Source of the DNA: Myxococcales bacterium
Lineage (GTDB): Bacteria > Myxococcota_A > UBA9042 > GCA-2863065
DNA length: 57,605 bases
Reading direction: 5' to 3'
Assembly: GCA_018780435.1 (NCBI GenBank)
Contig: JADMJS010000001.1
Location: 1 to 57,605 of the forward strand
In this document: positions 51,945 through 57,605 of the stretch, in pieces
Layout: every line of letters starts with the position of its first letter
Numbering within the stretch: position 1 is the stretch's first letter
The notes under the pieces: generated by a model
Seen by the model: the letters and a program-made list of their open reading frames with translations, nothing else
Databases searched by the model: none
Told to the model about the DNA's origin: nothing
Position numbers and translations under genes: made by a program

Positions 51945-53803
51945 GCGCGCCACCTCTGGAGTTCCTCGTGGCTCGCCGATTCTCGCGCCGGGCACTGCTC
52001 GGCGGCCTGGCGTCGCTTCTCGGCGCGAGCCGCGTCGCGCGGGCCGCCTCGCCGCCGCCCTCTTTCGCCGAAGTCAGCCGAATCGTCTCGAAGCGCCTCA
52101 TCCTCCCAGACGGCTACGAGGCCCACGTGGTGGCCGCCTGGGGCACGCCGCTCGTCGCCGCCGGTGGGGCGCCGCTCCCCGCCGACGCCGCCGATCAGGC
52201 GCTGCGGGTCGGCTACAACTGCGACTTTCTCGCGTTCTTCACGGACGAACCGCACGCCGCTGAACGCACGACGGCGGGCCTACTCTGCGTGAATCACGAG
52301 ACCGTCGACGACCGGCTCATGTTCCCCGGCGTGACGGAGGCCGGCCTCACCCGCGAGCAGCATCGCCTTCAGATGGCGGCGGTTGGGCATTCCGTGCTCG
52401 ACGTCGCGTTCTCCGCCCGCGGAGGCTGGCAGGTGCGACCGTCGTCGCCGCGGAACCGGCGCCTGTCCGCGCTCGGACCGGCCTGCCTCGTGAGCGGTCC
52501 CGCGGCGGGCCACCCGCGCCTCGCAACGCGCGCGGACCGGAAGGCTCGTAAGATCGTGGGCACTCTCGCCAATTGCGCTGGCGGCACGACTCCCTGGGGC
52601 ACGGTTCTCACGGCCGAGGAGAACATCGAGAAGTTCTTCCGTGGTACCCCCGAGACGCTGGGCCGCGACGCCGAGACCGCTGCGTCCTTCGGTCTCTCCA
52701 TGACGCCGGCCTTCGCGTGGTGGAAGGCCGACCCACGCTTCGACCTGACCAAGGAGCCCGCCGAATTCAATCGCTTTGGCTGGATTGTCGAGATCGATCC
52801 GCGCGATCCACGCATACCGCCGGTCAAACACTCCGCGCTCGGCCGCTTCAAACACGAGTGCGCCACCACGGTCCTCGCACCGTCCGGGCAGGTCGTTGTC
52901 TTCAGCGCCGACGACCAGAAGTTTCAATATCTCTATCGCTGGGTCTCACGAGATGCCTACGACCCGACCCGTCACCACGGGGCCGCCGCGCGAACGCTGC
53001 TGACAGAAGGTATCCTGAGCGTCGCCCACCTCACGGAGTCTGGCTCCCTCGAGTGGCGTGCCCTGGTGGCCGGACAGGGCCCCCTCTCCGTGGCCGCCGG
53101 GTTCCGCGATCAGGGAGACGTCGTCATCGACGCTCGGCGGGCCGCGGCGCTCGTCGGTGCGACGCCGCTCGACCGCCCCGAGGACGTCGTCGCCCACCCC
53201 GATGGCCGCATCTTCGTGATGCTCACCTCGAACGACGAACGCAGCGAAGTAGCGCCCGGCTCGCCCCGTCCCATGAACCCCTACGGCCACGTCCTGGTCA
53301 TCACGCCGGTCGCGAGCTCGCGCGGCCCCGATCACGCCGCCGCGGCCGCCACCTGGGACGTCCTTCTTTACGGCGACGACCCGCGTCTCGACGCGGCTCA
53401 GCGCTCCGCGGCCGGGCTCGGTGGCGCGCCAGCCGCGAGCGCTGACGGCGTCGTCGTGTGCCCCGACAACGGCACGCTCGACCCATCCGGCCGGCTTTGG
53501 CTCACGAGTGACGGCGCCGAATATCGAAGCGGCGTCGCCGACGGAATCTGGATGCTCGATCTCTCAGGCCCCCAAGACACCGCCACCACACGGCGCTTCG
53601 CGTCAGTCCCAACGGGAGCCGAAGCCACGGGCCCGTGTTTCACGCCGGACGGTCGAACGCTCTTCGTGTCGATCCAGCACCCCGGCGCCGGCTCGACCTG
53701 GGAGAACCCCAGCACACGCTTCCCCGATGAGGATCCGAAGCTCCCGCCGCGACCGGCCGTCGTCGCCATCCGGCGTTCCGACGGCGGGGTGGTCGGCGGG
53801 TGA
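51941..53803 (+). CDS. PhoX-family (DUF839) Tat-exported phosphatase-like protein
   Basis: ATG 51941 overlaps the preceding stop by 4 bp and gives 620 residues; the frame extends upstream but without support. The N-terminus has twin-arginine pairs (ARRFSRRALLGG) before a hydrophobic segment ending SRVARAA, so folded export by Tat with cofactors is likely. The body matches PhoX-type proteins: GYNCDFLAFF, LLCVNHETV, NCAGGTTPWGTVLTAEENIEKFF, KHSALGRFKHECATTV, YSADDQKFQYLYRW-like, and DNGTLDPSGRLWLTSDG. PhoX phosphatases are six-bladed propellers with Ca/Fe. Phosphate scavenging is the default inference, though the DUF839 family is broad. Coupling with a pyrimidine gene is unexplained. Confidence 0.85.
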   Translation: MSAPPLEFLVARRFSRRALLGGLASLLGASRVARAASPPPSFAEVSRIVSKRLILPDGYEAHVVAAWGTPLVAAGGAPLPADAADQALRVGYNCDFLAFFTDEPHAAERTTAGLLCVNHETVDDRLMFPGVTEAGLTREQHRLQMAAVGHSVLDVAFSARGGWQVRPSSPRNRRLSALGPACLVSGPAAGHPRLATRADRKARKIVGTLANCAGGTTPWGTVLTAEENIEKFFRGTPETLGRDAETAASFGLSMTPAFAWWKADPRFDLTKEPAEFNRFGWIVEIDPRDPRIPPVKHSALGRFKHECATTVLAPSGQVVVFSADDQKFQYLYRWVSRDAYDPTRHHGAAARTLLTEGILSVAHLTESGSLEWRALVAGQGPLSVAAGFRDQGDVVIDARRAAALVGATPLDRPEDVVAHPDGRIFVMLTSNDERSEVAPGSPRPMNPYGHVLVITPVASSRGPDHAAAAATWDVLLYGDDPRLDAAQRSAAGLGGAPAASADGVVVCPDNGTLDPSGRLWLTSDGAEYRSGVADGIWMLDLSGPQDTATTRRFASVPTGAEATGPCFTPDGRTLFVSIQHPGAGSTWENPSTRFPDEDPKLPPRPAVVAIRRSDGGVVGG

Positions 53804-53815
53804 AGCCACTCCGCC

Positions 53816-54568
53816 TCACAGCACATAGGGGATGATGGCGCGCCGTTCTGTTGGGTAGTCCAGGAAGGTCGTGCGATACCAGTGGTGCGACGCGACAGCG
53901 CGCGGCACGAGGTTCGCTGCGGTGAAGATCGCGAACGACCATCCAAAGGGCGACGCCGCGGCAATGGCGAAGCCAGTCCACTCGACCAGCTCGCTCAGAT
54001 AGTTGGGGCAAGATACCCAACGGTAGAGCCCACCCTGCGGGATCTGGTAGCCGGTATTCTCCCGCCGCAAGGCTCGCAACGTCGCGTCCGCCTTCAAGTT
54101 CGACGCAAAACCCAGCGCGGCGATGGAGAGCCCGACCGTCGCAGCGAGGTCCCACTCAGGACGCAGCGCCTGAGCGAGGAAGAGCCCGTTGAGCCCTCCG
54201 TTCATCACGTTGAAGACGACGGCCATGAGCACGAGGAGCAGCTTCATCGTCGCGCCGGGGCGCGGCCGCAGCAGGAGTGGGTACAGGAAGGTCCGGTGCC
54301 CGTAGTGAATGGTCCAGACGAGGCCAAGGGCCCACGAGAGCGGGTTCTTCGGGAGGCCGTTCGAGAGCCAGCCCGCCAGGAAGGCCGCCAGCGACGGGAG
54401 CTCCATCAGTAGCCATGCGATTCGCTGCGGTACACCGGGCCCCCATCCCGGGCGGTCGTGGCGGCCATAGGGCGCCGCGACGAAGTAGAGCACGAAGACG
54501 GTACACCACGCTGCGCCGACGATAATGGTGAAGCCGGCGGGCGCGAGTTGGGCGAGGTCGAAGTTCAC
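53816..54568 (-). CDS. Steroid 5-alpha-reductase-like membrane enzyme
   Basis: Start chosen as GTG 54568, where a hydrophobic protein begins 19 bp after the multicopper oxidase stop; a longer frame to 54877 overlaps that gene. The product has 250 residues with about six transmembrane segments. The C-terminal third is strikingly like eukaryotic 3-oxo-5-alpha-steroid 4-dehydrogenases: GLYRWVSCPNYLSELVEWTGFA, FTAANLVPRAVASHHWY and FLDYPTERRAIIPYVL. The family reduces enone double bonds of steroids or polyprenols with NADPH. Several myxobacteria make sterols, so a sterol or fatty-enoyl substrate is plausible. Confidence 0.82.
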   Translation of the reverse strand: MNFDLAQLAPAGFTIIVGAAWCTVFVLYFVAAPYGRHDRPGWGPGVPQRIAWLLMELPSLAAFLAGWLSNGLPKNPLSWALGLVWTIHYGHRTFLYPLLLRPRPGATMKLLLVLMAVVFNVMNGGLNGLFLAQALRPEWDLAATVGLSIAALGFASNLKADATLRALRRENTGYQIPQGGLYRWVSCPNYLSELVEWTGFAIAAASPFGWSFAIFTAANLVPRAVASHHWYRTTFLDYPTERRAIIPYVL

Positions 54569-54587
54569 GTGAGGTGACGTATCGCCG

Positions 54588-55910
54588 TCAGTGGCCGCCC
54601 CCAGCGATGGGCGCCCCCTCGTAGCCCATGAACCAGGACATATCGAAGTCGTGGAAGACGAGCAGATAGTCGCGGTTGACTCGCGCTTCTTCCTCCGGTG
54701 TCTTGACCACGATAGCGCCGAAGAGCCCACGTGAAAGGTTCTCAAGGGTGCGGGCGTGGTCGTGCAGCGGCCACGTCCCGGGCGTGTCGGCGAGCCACTC
54801 CTGCAAGAGCGGCGCGCCACCGGGCCACGCCACGTCGTCCGGCATAGTGCCGTCGTGGTCCACGGCATAGGCCACACCGTGCGGGTGCAGGGTCGCCGGG
54901 GCCTCCGCCATCACGTTCCGAAAGTGGATACGCATCCGCGTGCCGAGCCGGACGACCAGCGCCGCGGGCTGCACTTGCTCTGGATCCACGCGCTCGCGAA
55001 TAGACTGAGCCGTCGCCGCCGTGAAGGCGGCCTCGTCCGGCAGCGGCACGTAAATCCGAGCCTTCCGTTCGACCGTGATGAGCCCGTCCATCCCCGGGAT
55101 GAACTCCCGCGTGACACCGACGGGGACCTCGGCTGCCACCAGCCAGACGTCGACGGTCTGGTCGGGGCCACCCACCGGCGGCGGGAGCTCGTCCGCGTAA
55201 CGCCCCTGCACGAGACCACCGTCATCACCGGTCTCGTGCACCCGGAAGAGCCCCCACATGCCCGACGCGATGTGGGGCTCGACGTGGCAGTGATACATCC
55301 AGTCGCCGGGCCCCGAGCGCGGTGTCGGGTCGTCGGCGCCGGCGCCCGCATGGAACTCGACGCCGTCGTAGACCTGCGCCGGCATGAGCGGTTCCGTGTC
55401 CTTCCAGATCGTGCCCTCCTTCCACACATGCCCGTGGACGTGGAAGTCGTGCATCTCCGGACCGTAGGAGAGGAGCCGGATGCGCACGCGCTCGCCGAGT
55501 TTGGCCTCGAGGAGTGGCGTGAGCGGATCGGGCAGCATCGACTCGCCGTCCATGCCGGCCATGGCTCCCGTCCCCATCATGAGGTTGGCTTCGGTAAGGT
55601 CGGTCCTGCCGAGCGTCGTCAGATACTCGTAGCGCTCGTACAGGTTCTCGGAGCGAAAGCTCAGTGAATGCCCGTGGTTGCACATGACATGGGCGGCCTC
55701 GCCCGTCCCCATCGGCAAGCAGCCGAAGCGGATCTCGGCCTCGGTCAGGACCAGCTCGTCCGCGTGAGCGTCTCCCGAATGGGACGTGTCGCTGGCCTCC
55801 TCCGCGTGGGCGTCGTGCGGCTCAGGGTGGATGGCATCGTCGTGGCCCGTACAGCCGATCCACGGCGCACCGCCGACTAGTAGCATGAAGATGACACGCG
55901 TCGGCTTCAT
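54588..55910 (-). CDS. Multicopper-oxidase-like lipoprotein
   Basis: A 440-residue protein. The signal ends GAPWIGC (lipidated Cys20), followed by a His/Asp/Glu-rich segment (HDDAIHPEPHDAHAEE) that may hold metal. Copper-site motifs: HDFHVHGHVW (His154/157/159/161), DWMYHCHVEPHIASGMWG (His207, Cys208, His209, His213, Met218, a full type 1 set), LHPHGVAYAVDHDG and TWPLHDHARTLENLSRGLFG. The order resembles two-domain laccases or nitrite-reductase-like cupredoxins, rather than three-domain CueO. It is probably periplasmic and acts on copper or phenolic substrates. It overlaps the upstream lipoprotein gene by ATGA. Confidence 0.85.
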   Translation of the reverse strand: MKPTRVIFMLLVGGAPWIGCTGHDDAIHPEPHDAHAEEASDTSHSGDAHADELVLTEAEIRFGCLPMGTGEAAHVMCNHGHSLSFRSENLYERYEYLTTLGRTDLTEANLMMGTGAMAGMDGESMLPDPLTPLLEAKLGERVRIRLLSYGPEMHDFHVHGHVWKEGTIWKDTEPLMPAQVYDGVEFHAGAGADDPTPRSGPGDWMYHCHVEPHIASGMWGLFRVHETGDDGGLVQGRYADELPPPVGGPDQTVDVWLVAAEVPVGVTREFIPGMDGLITVERKARIYVPLPDEAAFTAATAQSIRERVDPEQVQPAALVVRLGTRMRIHFRNVMAEAPATLHPHGVAYAVDHDGTMPDDVAWPGGAPLLQEWLADTPGTWPLHDHARTLENLSRGLFGAIVVKTPEEEARVNRDYLLVFHDFDMSWFMGYEGAPIAGGGH

Positions 55911-56482
55911 GGAATCACGACGATCTCGAACGTCATGGTCTCCATACCCGTCGGGCCCGTGATCTCCAGACGTAGCTCCCAGGTCCCGGCCATCGACGGG
56001 ACCAGATCCGCGACGGTGTACACGCCGTCCGCTCCTCCGGTCAGCTTCGGGGCCTTCGGACCTCCATGGCCCATCCCCTGGTGAATGAAGCTCGCCTCGA
56101 TGGCGATGTTACCGGGCGTGCCACCGGCTGCCAGCGAGACGACGAGCGACGCTGTCGCGGTCTCACCGAGGTTGAGACCGTCGCCGAGGCCGGTCAGATC
56201 GCCCTGATAGGTGCCGCCGCTGCTGACGGCGCCCTGGCCAGTGGACGTCTGGTCCGAGTCCGTGCCGTCGCTCCCGTCGGTGCCGTCGCTCCCGTCGGTG
56301 CCGTCGCTCCCGTCGGTGCCGTCGCTCCCGTCAGTGCCGTCGGTGCCGTCGCTCCCGTCGGTGCTGTCGCCTACGGTCGTGTCGGTCGTCGTGACGTCGG
56401 CGCCAGAGCGGGCGCCCTTCGACGAGTCGGTGCTGCAGGCTGCGATGAAGGCGAGGGCGAGTAGTGAGAGTCGAAGGGTCAT
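55907..56482 (-). CDS. Lipoprotein with Gly-Thr-Asp-Gly-Ser-Asp repeat linker and YtkA-like domain
   Basis: A 191-residue protein. The signal ends AFIAACS (lipidated Cys16). Residues about 35-75 are (GTDGSD)n encoded by a perfect 18-bp tandem repeat. The C-terminal 110 residues form a beta-sandwich with SFIHQGMGHGGPKAPKL and MAGTWELRLEITGP, like YtkA/FixH-type domains associated with copper handling. The His/Met motif (HQGMGHG) could bind Cu. It begins the operon with the multicopper oxidase and the reductase-like gene. Confidence 0.72.
   Translation of the reverse strand: MTLRLSLLALAFIAACSTDSSKGARSGADVTTTDTTVGDSTDGSDGTDGTDGSDGTDGSDGTDGSDGTDGSDGTDSDQTSTGQGAVSSGGTYQGDLTGLGDGLNLGETATASLVVSLAAGGTPGNIAIEASFIHQGMGHGGPKAPKLTGGADGVYTVADLVPSMAGTWELRLEITGPTGMETMTFEIVVIP
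56263..56361 (-). repeat. 18-bp tandem repeat inside the lipoprotein gene
   Basis: Plus-strand units of GTGCCGTCGCTCCCGTCG at 56263, 56281, 56299, 56317 (one mismatch) and 56344, with a half unit between the last two. Encodes Asp-Gly-Ser-Asp-Gly-Thr linkers, so length changes stay in frame. Confidence 0.85.
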
Positions 56483-56544
56483 GTCAAGCCTACGTGAAGA
56501 TTGGAGGTGGTGTCATGGCCAGCAGGTGGCCCCGGTGTGACCGG

Positions 56545-57605
56545 TCACTGCCCCGAGGCCGTGCATTTTCCGGCCGTACAGGTCGCGTCCGTCGGTGGCG
56601 CGCAGTCACAGTCCGAGGTGGGGCAGCCGAGCTTCGAGTACTGCTCAAGCAGGCCCGTCAGAGCCTGAATGCCGTCGCCTTGCGCGATGCCGACGGCGTA
56701 GCAGCCGAGTCCGGGTACGGCGCAGAGGTTGGTGTCGACCTTCACACACAGCGCGTTGTTCGTACAAGCGGCGTTCTCGGCCACGACGGCTTGCAGCTGA
56801 CCGAGGAGCGCGTCGCAGTCGGTCTGGCAGTCGGGCCCTGGGCACAGGACACACTTACCGGCCTGGCAGACGCCTTCGCCCACGGGGCCACACCCGCAGT
56901 GGAAAGGCTCGCAGAGAGCGTCCTGTGCGGCCTGTGCGAGCGCACTCAGCGTGGTCAGATCCGCCGCCCTGGCGACGGCGCGCTGATAGCAGCCGATGGT
57001 CCCGCAGATGGGATGCTCGAAGCGCATGCAGTCGGCGGTCTTCTGGCAGTTCTGGCTCTTCCCGACTTCGGCCTCGACGGCCGCCACGAGCGCGGGGCAA
57101 CCTTCGTCCTCGCAGACGGGCAGGTCACACCCGACTGCGTCCTTCTTGCAGGTGCAGTCGAGTGCGCACTGGTAGCTGCAAGGTGTGCACTTACCCTGGT
57201 CGCAGCCGAAGCCCCATTGCGGCGGCGCGAGATCGCAACACGCGGGGACGATCGGGTCCGGCACACAGCCACCCGAGGAGAAGGCCTGCCACGCCGCCTC
57301 GAGCGCGGACTGGTCCGCCGTGGCGTTTACCGCGACCGCGCACCCCTGCCCGCAGACGGGGTGGGTCACCCATTCGCAGTCAGCGCCGGTCGTGCAGGTG
57401 TTCAGTGCGCCCGCCGCCGCCAGGTAGTCCGCGTTGGCTTTGGCGCAGACGGCGCCGTCGGTGCCGTCCGTCGCGTCGGTCGTGCCGTCGGTGCCATCCG
57501 TCGCGTCGGAACTGTCAGCGCCATCCGTCGCGTCGGAACTGTCAGCGCTGTCCGTCGCGTCGGAACTGTCAGCGCTGTCCGTCGCGTCGGAACTGTCAGC
57601 GCTGT
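56545..57605 (-). CDS. Cys-rich secreted protein with Asp/Ser/Thr linker, 5' end outside window
   Basis: The frame is open from the right edge without a stop, so this is the C-terminal 353 residues of a longer protein; GTG 57369 is not its start. The visible N-terminus is a low-complexity linker of ADSSDATD units, then three related Cys-rich modules of about 80-90 residues. Each has a C...DC motif, a PVCG/PICG/LCAVPG centre followed by GC and AV, and an end such as CDQGKCTPC or CQAGKCVLC. The pattern suits disulfide-bonded extracellular modules anchored through a flexible stalk; a lipoprotein signal probably lies outside. No known family is recognised. It is the upstream neighbour of the copper operon. 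Confidence 0.75.
   Translation of the reverse strand, partial: SADSSDATDSADSSDATDSADSSDATDGADSSDATDGTDGTTDATDGTDGAVCAKANADYLAAAGALNTCTTGADCEWVTHPVCGQGCAVAVNATADQSALEAAWQAFSSGGCVPDPIVPACCDLAPPQWGFGCDQGKCTPCSYQCALDCTCKKDAVGCDLPVCEDEGCPALVAAVEAEVGKSQNCQKTADCMRFEHPICGTIGCYQRAVARAADLTTLSALAQAAQDALCEPFHCGCGPVGEGVCQAGKCVLCPGPDCQTDCDALLGQLQAVVAENAACTNNALCVKVDTNLCAVPGLGCYAVGIAQGDGIQALTGLLEQYSKLGCPTSDCDCAPPTDATCTAGKCTASGQ
57501..57605 (-). repeat. 27-bp minisatellite containing four GCTGACAGTT decamers
   Basis: Reverse-oriented exact decamers at 57510, 57537, 57564 and 57591 are spaced exactly 27 bp apart and are separated by CCGACGCGACGGACAGC-type sequence. The array runs into the window edge, so its length is unknown. 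Encodes (ADSSDATDS)n. Confidence 0.85.

Noticed and set aside
57501..57605. CRISPR array
   Set aside because: The repeats are contiguous 27-bp units with no unique spacers and are translated in frame; no cas genes are nearby.

Overview
The window is about 57.6 kb of GC-rich bacterial DNA. Gene content points to an aerobic, predatory-style or soil Myxococcota (the former deltaproteobacterial group). The signs are many lipoproteins and Cys-rich secreted proteins of no clear family, FHA-type signalling, DnaJ-TPR fusions, a C-terminal tail resembling the MYXO-CTERM sorting signal (CARDB protein ending at 46815), an oxygen-dependent HemF, a steroid 5-alpha-reductase-like enzyme and an alkyl-DHAP-synthase-like flavoprotein. 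The genus cannot be named from the sequence alone.

Layout. (a) 1-6283, plus strand: a helical-repeat protein, three small lipoproteins (two are tandem paralogues), an SppA-type protease carrying an extra N-terminal barrel-like domain, and an FHA/helix-turn-helix protein whose middle looks like a dead sigma-54-activator ATPase. (b) 6255-8924: an outer-membrane barrel protein, hemF and a PlsC-type acyltransferase. (c) 9111-22392: three coupled genes (1862, 1124 and 1436 residues) encoding very large secreted proteins, closed by two hairpins. (d) 22470-31240, minus strand: housekeeping genes (putA, aroC, galU, a small basic protein, 5-formyl-THF cyclo-ligase, zapA) followed by a DUF192 protein and a lipoprotein metalloprotease. 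(e) 31395-39705: a DnaJ-TPR protein facing, across a palindromic terminator, a five-gene minus-strand operon in which every junction overlaps by 4 bp: GlcD/alkyl-DHAP-synthase-like, GlcE-like, GlcF-like, a diacylglycerol-kinase-family enzyme, and an apolipoprotein N-acyltransferase interrupted by about 350 extra residues of propeller-like repeats. (f) 40902-44217: a probable zinc-uptake operon (palindromic operator, His-rich lipoprotein broken by a frameshift, outer-membrane porin, ZnuA-like binding protein), with a 123-bp tandem duplication across one gene junction. (g) 44416-49681: a CARDB surface protein, a polytopic GT-C-like membrane protein and a REP-associated tyrosine transposase (RAYT). 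(h) 50007-57605: a Nudix-dihydroorotase fusion, a Tat-exported PhoX-like protein, a minus-strand lipoprotein / multicopper oxidase / steroid-reductase-like operon, and the 3' part of a Cys-rich protein with a 27-bp minisatellite.

The most unusual signal is a decamer, GCTGACAGTT. I find 14 exact copies on both strands, all between 41.0 kb and the right edge, where about 0.1 copy would be expected by chance in the whole window. None was seen by eye in the first 41 kb. The copies lie in different reading frames, force codons (ACA, GTT) that the surrounding genes otherwise avoid, occur singly and inside two kinds of tandem repeat, and are densest around the RAYT gene. This looks like a DNA-level repeat family, possibly mobilised or maintained by the RAYT, or an uptake/recombination signal of the HIP1/DUS kind. 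Its function is unproven.
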